This document shows positions 52,101 to 64,000 of a stretch of 64,000 nucleotides of DNA, one piece after another. This DNA is from Apostichopus japonicus (taxonomy: Eukaryota; Echinodermata; Holothuroidea; Aspidochirotida; Stichopodidae), in NCBI RefSeq assembly GCF_037975245.1, contig NC_092569.1, positions 7,560,501 to 7,624,500 on the forward strand, in the 5' to 3' direction. Every line of letters starts with the position of its first letter. Positions within the stretch are counted from its first letter, which is position 1. The notes beneath the pieces were generated by a model that was given only the letters and a program-made list of their open reading frames with translations, made no database searches and was not told where the DNA came from. The translations under genes were made by a program, and so were the position numbers.

Positions 52101-55100
52101 GATCAATAGGATGTGCGGTATCGATCAATCGAATGTGCGGTATCGATCAATAGGATGTGCGGTATCGATCAATCGAATGTGCGGTACCGATCAATCGAAT
52201 GTGCGGTATCGATCAATCGAATGTGCGGTATCGATCAATCGAATGTGTTGTATCGATCAATCGAATGTGCGGTATCGATCAATCGGATGTGCGGTATCGA
52301 TCAATCGAATGTGCGGTATCGATCAATCGAATGTGCGGTATCGATCAATCGAATGTGCGGTATCGATCAATCGAATGTGCGGTATCGATCAATCGAATGT
52401 GCGGTACCGATCAATCGAATGTGCGGTACCGATCAATCGAATGTGCGGTACCGATCAATCGATGTGCGTTATCGACTAATCGAATGTGCGGTACCGATCA
52501 ATCGATGTGCGTTATCGACTAATCGAATGTGCAGTATCGATCTATCGAATGTGCGTTATCGATCAATCGAATGTGCGGTATCGATTAATCGAATGTGATA
52601 CCGAAAATCGAATGTGCCGTACCGATCAATCGAATGTGCATTACCGATCAATCGAATGTGCGTTATCGATCAATCGAATGTGCGGTATCGATCAATCGAA
52701 TGTGCGGTACCGATCAATCGAATGTGCGGTATCGATCAATCGAATGTGCCGTATCGATCAATCGAATGTGCGGTATCGATAAGTCAATGTACGGAATCGT
52801 TCAATCGAATGTGCGGTATCGATCGAATGTGCGGTATCGATCAATCGAATGTGCGGTATCGATCAGTCGAATGTGCGGTATCGATCAATCGAATGTGCTG
52901 TATCGATCAATCGAATGTGCGGTATCGATCAGTCGAATGCGCGTTATCGATCAATCGAATGTGCTTTATCGATCAATCGAATGTGCGGTATCGATCAATC
53001 GAATGTGCGGTATCGATCAGTCGAATGTGCGGTATCGATCAATCGAATGTGCTGTATCGATCAATCGAATGTGCGGTATCGATCAGTCGAATGCGCGTTA
53101 TCGATCAATCGAATGTGCCGTATCGATCAATCGAATGTGCGGTATCGATAAGTCAATGTACGGAATCGTTCAATCGAATGTGCGGTATCGATCGAATGTG
53201 CGGTATCGATCAATCGAATGTGCGGTATCGATCAGTCGAATGTGCGGTATCGATCAATCGAATGTACGGAATCGTTCAATCGAAGGTGCGGTATCGATCG
53301 AATGTGCGGTATCGATCAATCGAATGTGCGGTATCGATCAGTCGAATGCGCGTTATCGATCAATCGAATGTGCTTTATCGATCAATCGAATGTGCGGTAT
53401 CGATAAGTCAATGTACGGAATCGTTCAATCGAATGTGCGGTATCGATTAATCGAATGTGATACCGAAAATCGGATGTGCCGTACCGATCAATCGAATGTG
53501 CGTTACCGATCAATCGAATGTGCGTTATCGATCAATCGAATGTGCGTTATCGATCAATCGAATGTGCGGTATCGATCAATCGAATGTGCGGTACCGATCA
53601 ATCGAATGTGCGGTATCGATCAATCGAATGTGCGGTATCGATCGAATGTGCGGTATCAATCGATCGAATGTGCGGTATCAATCAATCAAATGTGCGGTAT
53701 CGATCAATCGAATGTGCGGTACCGATAATCGAAAGTGCAGTATCGATCAATCGAATGTGCGGTTTTTGTCAATCGAATGTGCCGTACCGATCAATCGAAA
53801 GTTCGGTACCGATCAATCGAATGTTCGGTACCGATCAATCCGAATGTGCGGTATCGATCAAACGAATGTGCGGTATCGATCAATCGAATGTGCGGTATCG
53901 ATCAATCGAATGTGCGGTATCGATCAATCGAATGTTCGCTACCGATCAATCGAATGTGCGGTACCGATCAATCGAATGTGCGGTACCGACTAATCGATAG
54001 CGCAGAATCGATCAATGTAATGTGTGTTACCGATCAATCGAATGTTCGGTACCGATCAATAGAATGTGCGGTATCTATCAATCGAATGTGATACCGAAAA
54101 TCGAATGTGCCGTACCGATTAATCGAATGTGTCTTACCGATCAATAAAATGTGTGTGATCGATCAATCGAATGTGCGGTATCGATCAATCGAATGTGCGG
54201 TATCGATCAATCGAATGTGCAGTATCGATCAATCGAATGTACGGTATCGATCAGTCGAATGTGCCGTATCGATCAATCGAATGTGCGGTACCGATCAATC
54301 GAATGTGCAGTATCGATCAATCGAATGTACGGTATCGATCAATCGAATGTGCCGTATCGATCAATCGAATGTGCGGTACCGATCAATCGAATGTGCGGTA
54401 CTGATAAATCGAAAGCGCGTTACCGATCAATCGTATGTGCGGTATCGATCAATCGAAAGTGCAGTACCGATTAATCGAATGTGCGATATCGATCAATCGA
54501 ATGTGCGTTACCGATCAATCGGATGTGCGGTACCGATCAATCGAATGTGCGGTATCGATAAATCGAATGTTCGCTACCGATCAATCGAATGTGCGGTACC
54601 GATCAATCGAATGTGTTGTATCGATCAATCGAATGTGCGGTATCGATCAATCGGATGTGCGGTATCGATCAATCGAATGTGCGGTATCGATCAATCGAAT
54701 GTGGGGTATCGATCAATCGAATGTTCGGTACCGATCAATCGAATGTGCGGTACCGATCAATCGAATGTGCGGTACCGATAAATCGATAGCGCAGTATCGA
54801 TCAATCGAATGTGCGGTACCGATCAATCGATGTGCGTTATCGACTAATCGAATGTGCAGTATCGATCTATCGAATGTGCGTTATCGATCAATCGAATGTG
54901 CGGTATCGATTAATCGAATGTGATACCGAAAATCGAATGTGCGGTACCGATCAATCGAATGTGCCGTATCGATCAATCGAATGTGCGGTATCGATAAGTC
55001 AATGTACGGAATCGTTCAATCGAATGTGCGGTATCGATCGAATGTGCGGTATCGATCAATCGAATGTGCGGTATCGATCAGTCGAATGTGCGGTATCGAT

Positions 55101-55339
55101 CAATCGAATGTGCTGTATCGATCAATCGAATGTGCGGTATCGATCAGTCGAATGTGCGTTATCGATCAATCGAATGTGCGGTATCGATCAATCGAATGTG
55201 CGGTACCGATCAATCGATGTGCGTTATCGACTAATCGAATGTGCAGTATCGATCTATCGAATGTGCGTTATCGATCAATCGAATGTGCGGTATCGATTAA
55301 TCGAATGTGATACCGAAAATCGAATGTGCGGTACCGATC

Positions 55340-57015
55340 AATCGAATGTGCGGTATCGATCAATCGAATGTGCCGTATCGATCAATCGAATGTGCGGTAT
55401 CGATAAGTCAATGTGCGGAATCGTTCAATCAAATGTGCGGTATCGATCAATCGAATGTGCGGTACCGATAATCGAAAGTGCAGTATCGATCAATCGAATG
55501 TGCGGTATTTGTCAATCGAATGTGCCGTACCGATCAATCGAAAGTTCGGTACCGATCAATCGAATGTTCGGTACCGATCAATCCGAATGTGCGGTATCGA
55601 TCAAACGAATGTGCGGTATCGATCAATCGAATGTGCGGTATCGATCAATCGAATGTGCGGTACCGATCAATCGAATGTGCGGTACCGACTAATCGATAGC
55701 GCAGAATCGATCAATGTAATGTGTGTTACCGATCAATCGAATGTTCGGTACCGATCAATAGAATGTGCGGTATCTATCAATCGAATGTGATACCGAAAAT
55801 CGAATGTGCCGTACCGATTAATCGAATGTGTCTTACCGATCAATAAAATGTGTGTGATCGATCAATCGAATGTGCGGTATCGATCAATCGAATGTGCGGT
55901 ATCGATCAATCGAATGTGCAGTATCGATCAATCGAATGTACGGTATCGATCAGTCGAATGTGCCGTATCGATCAATCGAATGTGCGGTACCGATCAATCG
56001 AATGTGCAGTATCGATCAATCGAATGTACGGTATCGATCAATCGAATGTGCCGTATCGATCAATCGAATGTGCGGGACCGATCAATCGAATGTGCGGTAC
56101 TGATAAATCGAAAGCGCGTTACCGATCAATCGTATGTGCGGTATCGATCAATCGAAAGTGCAGTACCGATTAATCGAATGTGCGATATCGATCAATCGAA
56201 TGTGCGTTACCGATCAATCGTATGTGCGGTACCGATCAATCGAATGTGCGGTATCGATCAATCGAATGTGCGGTATCGATCAATCGAATGTTCGCTACCG
56301 ATCAATCGAATGTGTTGTATCGATCAATCGAATGAGCGGTATCGATCAATCGAATGTGCGGTATCGATCAATCGAATGTGCGTTTCCGATCAATCGTATG
56401 TGCGGTACCGATCAATCGAATGTTCGGTACCGATCAATCGAATGTGTGGTATCGATCAATCGAATGTGCGGTATCGATCAATCGGATGTGCGGTACCGAT
56501 CAATCGAATGTGCGGTATCGATCAATCGAATGTGCGGTATCGATCAATCGGATGTGCGGTATCGATCAATCGAATGTGCGGTACCGATCAATCGAATGTG
56601 CGGTATCGATCAATCGAATGTGCGGTATCGATCAATCGAATGTGCGGTACCGATCAATCGAATGTGTTGTATCGATCAATCGAATGTTCGCTACCGATCA
56701 ATCGAATGTGCGGTACCGATCAATCGAATGTGCGGTACCGATCAATCGATAGCGCAGTATCGATCAATCGAATGTGCGGTACCGATCAATCGATGTGCGT
56801 TATCGACTAATCGAATGTGCGGTACCGATCAATCGATGTGCGTTATCGACTAATCGAATGTGCAGTATCGATCTATCGAATGTGCGTTATCGATCAATCG
56901 AATGTGCGGTATCGATTAATCGAATGTGATACCGAAAATCGAATGTGCCGTACCGATCAATCGAATGTGCATTACCGATCAATCGAATGTGCGTTATCGA
57001 TCAATCGAATGTGCG
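55340..57015 (+). repeat. 1.67-kb duplication, offset 3326 bp, copy 1
   Basis: It is colinear with 58666-60341. The CAATAAAATGTG cluster lies at 55841 and 59167, and GCGTTATCGATC at 56991 and 60317. Private differences such as GTGCGGGACCG (56075) and GAGCGGTATCG (56333) mark this copy. A further match of the left part lies at 49091-49470 (offset 6322). Confidence 0.8.
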
Positions 57016-58665
57016 GTACCGACTAATCGATAGCGCAGAATCGATCAATGTAATGTGTGTTACCGATCAATCGAATGTTCGGTACCGATCAATAGAATGT
57101 GCGGTATCTATCAATTGAATGTGACACCGAAAATCGAATGTGCCGTACCGATTAATCGAATGTGTCTTACCGATCAATAAAATGTGTGTGATCGATCAAT
57201 CGAATGTGCGGTATCGATCAATCGAATGTGCGGTATCGATCAATCGAATGTGCAGTATCGATCAATCGAATGTACGGTATCGATCAGTCGAATGTGCCGT
57301 ATCGATCAATCGAATGTGCGGTACCGATCAATCGAATGTGCAGTATCGATCAATCGAATGTACGGTATCGATCAATCGAATGTGCCGTATCGATCAATCG
57401 AATGTGCGGTACCGATAAGTCAATGTACGGAATCGTTCAATCGAATGTGCAGTATCGATCGAATGTGCGGTACCGATCAATCGAATGTGCGGTATCGATC
57501 AATCGAAAGTGCCGTATCGATCAATCGAATGTGCGGTATCGATAAGTCAATGTACGGAATCGTTCAATCGAATGTGCGGTATCGATCGAATGTGCGGTAT
57601 CGATCAATCGAATGTGCGGTATCGATCAGTCGAATGTGCGGTATCGATCAATCGAATGTGCTGTATCGATCAATCGAATGTGCGGTATCGATCAGTCGAA
57701 TGTGCGTTATCGATCAATCGAATGTGCGGTATCGATCAATCGAATGTGCGGTACCGATCAATCGATGTGCGTTATCGACTAATCGAATGTGCAGTATCGA
57801 TCTATCGAATGTGCGGTATCGATCAATCGAATGTGCGGTATCGATTAATCGAATGTGATACCGAAAATCGGATGTGCCGTACCGATCAATCGAATGTGCG
57901 TTACCGATCAATCGAATGTGCGTTACCGATCAATCGAATGTGCGTTATCGATCAATCGAATGTGCGGTATCGATCAATCGAATGTGCGGTACCGATCAAT
58001 CGAATGTGCGGTATCGATCAATCGAATGTGCCGTATCGATCAATCGAATGTGCGGTATCGATAAGTCAATGTACGGAATCGTTCAATCGAATGTGCGGTA
58101 TCGATCGAATGTGCGGTATCGATCAATCGAATGTGCGGTATCGATCAGTCGAATGTGCGGTATCGATCAATCGAATGTGCTGTATCGATCAATCGAATGT
58201 GCGGTATCCATCAGTTGAATGTGCGTTATCGATCAATCGAATGTGCGGTATCGATCAATCGAATGTGCGGTACCGATCAATCGATGTGCGTTATCGACTA
58301 ATCGAATGTGCAGTATCGATCTATCGAATGAGCGTTATCGATCAATCGAATGTGCGGTATCGATTAATCGAATGTGATACCGAAAATCGGATGTGCCGTA
58401 CCGATCAATCGAATGTGCGTTACCGATCAATCGAATGTGCGTTACCGATCAATCGAATGTGCGTTATCGATCAATCGAATGTGCGGTATCGATCAATCGA
58501 ATGTGCGGTACCGATCAATCGAATGTGCGGTATCGATCAATCGAATGTGCCGTATCGATCAATCGAATGTGCGGTATCGATAAGTCAATGTGCGGAATCG
58601 TTCAATCGAATGTGCGGTATCGATCGAATGTGCGGTATCAATCAATCGAATGTGCGGTATCGATC

Positions 58666-60341
58666 AGTCGAATGTGCGGTATCGATCAATCGAATGTGCC
58701 GTATCGATCAATCGAATGTGCGGTATCGATAAGTCAATGTGCGGAATCGTTCAATCAAATGTGCGGTATCGATCAATCGAATGTGCGGTACCGATAATCG
58801 AAAGTGCAGTATCGATCAATCGAATGTGCGGTATTTGTCAATCGAATGTGCCGTACCGATCAATCGAAAGTTCGGTACCGATCAATCGAATGTTCGGTAC
58901 CGATCAATCCGAATGTGCGGTATCGATCAAACGAATGTGCGGTATCGATCAATCGAATGTGCGGTATCGATCAATCGAATGTGCGGTACCGATCAATCGA
59001 ATGTGCGGTACCGACTAATCGATAGCGCAGAATCGATCAATGTAATGTGTGTTACCGATCAATCGAATGTTCGGTACCGATCAATAGAATGTGCGGTATC
59101 TATCAATCGAATGTGATACCGAAAATCGAATGTGCCGTACCGATTAATCGAATGTGTCTTACCGATCAATAAAATGTGTGTGATCGATCAATCGAATGTG
59201 CGGTATCGATCAATCGAATGTGCGGTATCGATCAATCGAATGTGCAGTATCGATCAATCGAATGTACGGTATCGATCAGTCGAATGTGCCGTATCGATCA
59301 ATCGAATGTGCGGTACCGATCAATCGAATGTGCAGTATCGATCAATCGAATGTACGGTATCGATCAATCGAATGTGCCGTATCGATCAATCGAATGTGCG
59401 GTACCGATCAATCGAATGTGCGGTACTGATAAATCGAAAGCTTGTTACCGATCAATCGTATGTGCGGTATCGATCAATCGAAAGTGCAGTACCGATTAAT
59501 CGAATGTGCGATATCGATCAATCGAATGTGCGTTACCGATCAATCGTATGTGCGGTACCGATCAATCGAATGTGCGGTATCGATCAATCGAATGTGCGGT
59601 ATCGATCAATCGAATGTTCGCTACCGATCAATCGAATGTGTTGTATCGATCAATCGAATGTGCGGTATCGATCAATCGAATGTGCGGTATCGATCAATCG
59701 AATGTGCGTTTCCGATCAATCGTATGTGCGGTACCGATCAATCGAATGTTCGGTACCGATCAATCGAATGTGTGGTATCGATCAATCGAATGTGCGGTAT
59801 CGATCAATCGGATGTGCGGTACCGATCAATCGAATGTGCGGTATCGATCAATCGAATGTGCGGTATCGATCAATCGGATGTGCGGTATCGATCAATCGAA
59901 TGTGCGGTACCGATCAATCGAATGTGCGGTATCGATCAATCGAATGTGCGGTATCGATCAATCGAATGTGCGGTACCGATCAATCGAATGTGTTGTATCG
60001 ATCAATCGAATGTTCGCTACCGATCAATCGAATGTGCGGTACCGATCAATCGAATGTGCGGTACCGATCAATCGATAGCGCAGTATCGATCAATCGAATG
60101 TGCGGTACCGATCAATCGATGTGCAATATCGACTAATCGAATGTGCGGTACCGATCAATCGATGTGCGTTATCGACTAATCGAATGTGCAGTATCGATCT
60201 ATCGAATGTGCGTTATCGATCAATCGAATGTGCGGTATCGATTAATCGAATGTGATACCGAAAATCGAATGTGCCGTACCGATCAATCGAATGTGCATTA
60301 CCGATCAATCGAATGTGCGTTATCGATCAATCGAATGTGCG
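58666..60341 (+). repeat. 1.67-kb duplication, offset 3326 bp, copy 2
   Basis: This is the partner of 55340-57015. Private changes include AAAGCTTGTTACC near 59440 (creating AAGCTT) and GTGCAATATCG near 60123. Confidence 0.8.
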
Positions 60342-60949
60342 TTATCGATCAATCGAATGTGCGGTATCGATCAATCGAATGTTCGCTACCGATCAATCGA
60401 ATGTGCGGTATCGATCAATCGAATGTGCGGTACCGATCAATCGAATGTGCGGTATCGATCAATCGAATGTGCGGTACCGATCAATCGAATGTGCGGTATC
60501 GATAAGTCAATGTACGGAATCGATCAATCGAATGTGCGGTATCGATCAATCGAATGTTCGCTACCGATCAATCGAATGTGCGGTACCGATCAATCGAATG
60601 TGTTGTATCGATCAATCGAATGTGCGGTATCGATCAATGGGATGTGCGGTATCGATCAATCGAATGTGCGGTATCGATCAATCGAATGTGCGGTATCGAT
60701 CAATCGAATGTTCGGTACCGATCAATCGAATGTGCGGTACCGATCAATCGAATGTGCGGTACCGATAAATCGATAGCGCAGTATCGATCAATCGAATGTG
60801 CGGTACCGATCAATCGATGTGCGTTATCGACTAATCGAATGTGCAGTATCGATCTATCGAATGTGCGTTATCGATCAATCGAATGTGCGGTATCGATTAA
60901 TCGAATGTGATACCGAAAATCGAATGTGCGGTACCGATCAATCGAATGT

Positions 60950-62131
60950 GCCGTATCGATCAATCGAATGTGCGGTATCGATAAGTCAATGTACGGAATC
61001 GTTCAATCGAATGTGCGGTATCGATCGAATGTGCGGTATCGATCAATCGAATGTGCGGTATCGATCAGTCGAATGTGCGGTATCGATCAATCGAATGTGC
61101 TGTATCGATCAATCGAATGTGCGGTATCGATCAGTCGAATGTGCGTTATCGATCAATCGAATGTGCGGTATCGATCAGTCGAATGTGCGGTACCGATCAA
61201 TCGATGTGCGTTATCGACTAATCGAATGTGCAGTATCGATCTATCGAATGTGCGTTATCGATCAATCGAATGTGCGGTATCGATTAATCGAATGTGATAC
61301 CGAAAATCGAATGTGCGGTACCGATCAATCGAATGTGCGGTATCGATCAATCGAATGTGCCGTATCGATCAATCGAATGTGCGGTATCGATAAGTCAATG
61401 TGCGGAATCGTTCAATCGAATGTGCGGTATCGATCGAATGTGCGGTATCAATCAATCGAATGTGCGGTATCGATCAGTCGAATGTGCGGTATCGATCAAT
61501 CGAATGTGCCGTATCGATCAATCGAATGTGCGGTATCGATAAGTCAATGTGCGGAATCGTTCAATCGAATGTGCGGTATCGATCAATCGAATGTGCGGTA
61601 CCGATAAACGAAAGTGCAGTATCGATCAATCGAATGTGCGGTATTTGTCAATCGAATGTGCCGTACCGATCAATCGAAAGTTCGGTACCGATCAATCGAA
61701 TGTTCGGTACCGATCAATCCGAATGTGCGGTATCGATCAAACGAATGTGCGGTATCGATCAATCGAATGTGCGGTATCGATCAATCGAATGTTCGCTACC
61801 GATCAATCGAATGTGCGGTACCGATCAATCGAATGTGCGGTACCGACTAATCGATAGCGCAGAATCGATCAATGTAATGTGTGTTACCGATCAATCGAAT
61901 GTTCGGTACCGATCAATAGAATGTGCGGTATCTATCAATCGAATGTGATACCGAAAATCGAATGTGCCGTACCGATTAATCGAATGTGTCTTACCGATCA
62001 ATAAAATGTGTGTGATCGATCAATCGAATGTGCGGTATCGATCAATCGAATGTGCGGTATCGATCAATCGAATGTGCAGTATCGATCAATCGAATGTACG
62101 GTATCGATCAGTCGAATGTGCCGTATCGATC
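60950..62131 (+). repeat. 1.87-kb-offset duplication, copy 1
   Basis: From the CGATAAGTCAATGTACGG unit (TACGG near 60990) rightward, the series recurs at an offset of 1869: TACGG near 62859, GATACCGAAAATCG at 61294 and 63163, and CAATAAAATGTG at 61999 and 63868. Conceptual translations are identical over 182 codons (61400 and 63269). Confidence 0.85.
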
Positions 62132-62818
62132 AATCGAATGTGCGGTACCGATCAATCGAATGTGCAGTATCGATCAATCGAATGTACGGTATCGATCAAT
62201 CGAATGTGCCGTATCGATCAATCGAATGTGCGGTACCGATCAATCGAATGTGCGGTACTGATAAATCGAAAGCGCGTTACCGATCAATCGTATGTGCGGT
62301 ATCGATCAATCGAAAGTGCAGTACCGATTAATCGAATGTGCGATATCGATCAATCGAATGTGCGTTACCGATCAATCGTATGTGCGGTACCGATCAATCG
62401 AATGTGCGGTATCGATCAATCGAATGTGCGATATCGATCAATCGAATGTGCGTTACCGATCAATCGAATGTGCGGTATCGATCAATCGAATGTGCGGTAC
62501 CGATCAATCGAATGTGCGGTACCGATCAATCGATGTGCGTTATCGACTAATCGAATGTGCGGTACCGATCAATCGATGTGCGTTATCGACTAATCGAATG
62601 TGCAGTATCGATCTATCGAATGTGCGTTATCGATCAATCGAATGTGCGGTATCGATTAATCGAATGTGATACCGAAAATCGAATGTGCCGTACCGATCAA
62701 TCGAATGTGCATTACCGATCAATCGAATGTGCGTTATCGATCAATCGAATGTGCGGTATCGATCAATCGAATGTGCGGTACCGATCAATCGAATGTGCGG
62801 TATCGATCAATCGAATGT

Positions 62819-64000
62819 GCCGTATCGATCAATCGAATGTGCGGTATCGATAAGTCAATGTACGGAATCGTTCAATCGAATGTGCGGTATCGATCGAATG
62901 TGCGGTATCGATCAATCGAATGTGCGGTATCGATCAGTCGAATGTGCGGTATCGATCAATCGAATGTGCTGTATCGATCAATCGAATGTGCGGTATCGAT
63001 CAGTCGAATGTGCGTTATCGATCAATCGAATGTGCGGTATCGATCAGTCGAATGTGCGGTACCGATCAATCGATGTGCGTTATCGACTAATCGAATGTGC
63101 AGTATCGATCTATCGAATGTGCGTTATCGATCAATCGAATGTGCGGTATCGATTAATCGAATGTGATACCGAAAATCGAATGTGCGGTACCGATCAATCG
63201 AATGTGCGGTATCGATCAATCGAATGTGCCGTATCGATCAATCGAATGTGCGGTATCGATAAGTCAATGTGCGGAATCGTTCAATCGAATGTGCGGTATC
63301 GATCGAATGTGCGGTATCAATCAATCGAATGTGCGGTATCGATCAGTCGAATGTGCGGTATCGATCAATCGAATGTGCCGTATCGATCAATCGAATGTGC
63401 GGTATCGATAAGTCAATGTGCGGAATCGTTCAATCGAATGTGCGGTATCGATCAATCGAATGTGCGGTACCGATAAACGAAAGTGCAGTATCGATCAATC
63501 GAATGTGCGGTATTTGTCAATCGAATGTGCCGTACCGATCAATCGAAAGTTCGGTACCGATCAATCGAATGTTCGGTACCGATCAATCCGAATGTGCGGT
63601 ATCGATCAAACGAATGTGCGGTATCGATCAATCGAATGTGCGGTATCGATCAATCGAATGTTCGCTACCGATCAATCGAATGTGCGGTACCGATCAATCG
63701 AATGTGCGGTACCGACTAATCGATAGCGCAGAATCGATCAATGTAATGTGTGTTACCGATCAATCGAATGTTCGGTACCGATCAATAGAATGTGCGGTAT
63801 CTATCAATCGAATGTGATACCGAAAATCGAATGTGCCGTACCGATTAATCGAATGTGTCTTACCGATCAATAAAATGTGTGTGATCGATCAATCGAATGT
63901 GCGGTATCGATCAATCGAATGTGCGGTATCGATCAATCGAATGTGCAGTATCGATCAATCGAATGTACGGTATCGATCAGTCGAATGTGCCGTATCGATC
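62819..64000 (+). repeat. 1.87-kb-offset duplication, copy 2 (cut by window end)
   Basis: This is the partner of 60950-62131 and still matches it at the last base of the window. The true repeat is therefore longer, and the array continues to the right. Confidence 0.85.
63712..63890 (+). repeat. Composite marker block of divergent units (one of about 12)
   Basis: A run of eight or so strongly divergent units always occurs in the same order: CGACTAATCGATAGCGCAG, GATCAATGTAATGTGTG, GTTCGGTACC, CAATAGAATG, TATCTATCAATCG, GTGATACCGAAAATCG, GTGCCGTACCGATTAATCG, GTGTCTTACC, CAATAAAATGTGTGTGATCG. Using the last element, copies lie at 21728, 38386, 40567, 42060, 44652, 49519, 54142, 55841, 57175, 59167, 61999 and 63868. 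The front of the run is missing in the copy at 21728 and reduced in the one at 42060. It is the best index mark for phasing domain B2. Confidence 0.8.

Larger units (their letters stand above)
2588..64000 (+). repeat. 22-bp satellite array, about 61.4 kb, continuing past window
   Basis: From 2588 to the last base the sequence is head-to-tail copies of one 22-bp unit: CGATCAATCGA followed by ATGTGCGGTAT or ATGTGCGGTAC. That is about 2,790 units, all in one orientation, with no unrelated insertion that I can see. The last unit position (T or C) splits units into two main classes: T creates ATCGAT and C creates GGTACC at the unit junction. Recurrent variants include CGATCTATCG, CGACTAATCG, CGATTAATCG, CGATAAATCG, ATGTTCGCTAC, ATGTGTTGTAT, ATGTGCGTTAT and ATGTGCAGTAT. 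Units of 18, 20, 21 and 23 bp also occur. There is no protein-coding evidence: the frame shifts at every unit. Size, homogeneity and layered duplications are typical of heterochromatic (centromeric, pericentromeric or subtelomeric) satellites; which of these is unknown. Confidence 0.98.
26061..64000 (+). repeat. Satellite domain B2
   Basis: This domain carries domain B marks throughout: GTGATACCGAAAATCG roughly every 0.4-2 kb, CGATAAGTCAATGTACGG or CGATAAGTCAATGTGCGG, CGATCAGTCG, CGATCAATCGGATG, and from 38.3 kb on the CAATAAAATGTGTGTGATCG cluster. No CGATAGAGCAG or CGACCGGGCGG unit was seen. It is more homogeneous than domain A and richest in long exact duplications. Confidence 0.75.

Noticed and set aside
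2588-64000. CRISPR array
   Set aside because: Repeats are contiguous 22-mers with no unique spacers, no leader and no cas genes; the neighbour is a eukaryotic retrotransposon.
2588-64000. Telomere repeat or CENP-B-box satellite
   Set aside because: The unit bears no resemblance to TTAGGG-type repeats, and I see no match to the CENP-B box core (TTCG, four bases, A, two bases, CGGG).

Overview
The window is eukaryotic, most likely from an invertebrate metazoan. It holds the 5' end of one LTR retrotransposon (1-2587, transcribed leftward on the minus strand) abutting one unbroken tandem satellite (2588-64000). No cellular gene, tRNA, rRNA, CRISPR array or bacterial feature is visible. The animal assignment rests on the type of Gag (a coiled coil, a SCAN-like capsid fold, a CCHC knuckle, then a retropepsin) and is an inference.

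Retrotransposon (1-2587, minus strand). Read right to left, the order is: a 979-bp LTR (2587 to 1609) with terminal TGTCAC/GTGACA inverted repeats and a TATA box; a tRNA-Pro-like primer binding site (1603-1586); a short leader with about three copies of a 30-bp repeat; and an intact Gag(-Pol) reading frame from the ATG at 1384 that runs off the left edge after 461 codons, just inside the protease. The rest of pol and the other LTR lie outside the window. The SCAN-like capsid suggests a Ty3/gypsy element, possibly of the Gmr1-like branch.

Satellite (2588-64000, about 61.4 kb, roughly 2,790 units). The unit is 22 bp, CGATCAATCGA followed by ATGTGCGGTAT or ATGTGCGGTAC, always in the same orientation. 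Variant units (18, 20, 21 and 23 bp, plus recurrent substitutions) mark higher-order repeats and allow domains to be drawn: A (2588 to about 21.64 kb), B1 (about 21.64-23.72 kb), a second A-type block A' (about 23.72-26.06 kb), and B2 (about 26.06 kb to the end). Within these, large segments recur at fixed offsets (for example 3674, 411, 1819, 3499, 3326 and 1869 bp), recording duplication by unequal exchange or replication-based copying. The last duplication runs off the right edge.

The many long plus-strand reading frames in the array (up to 586 codons) are a by-product of a stop-free 22-bp unit whose length is 1 modulo 3, so all three frames read the same 22-residue cycle. I do not annotate them as genes. 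I found no new gene-based system. What deserves a second look is the satellite's layered mosaic structure and the exact LTR/satellite junction.
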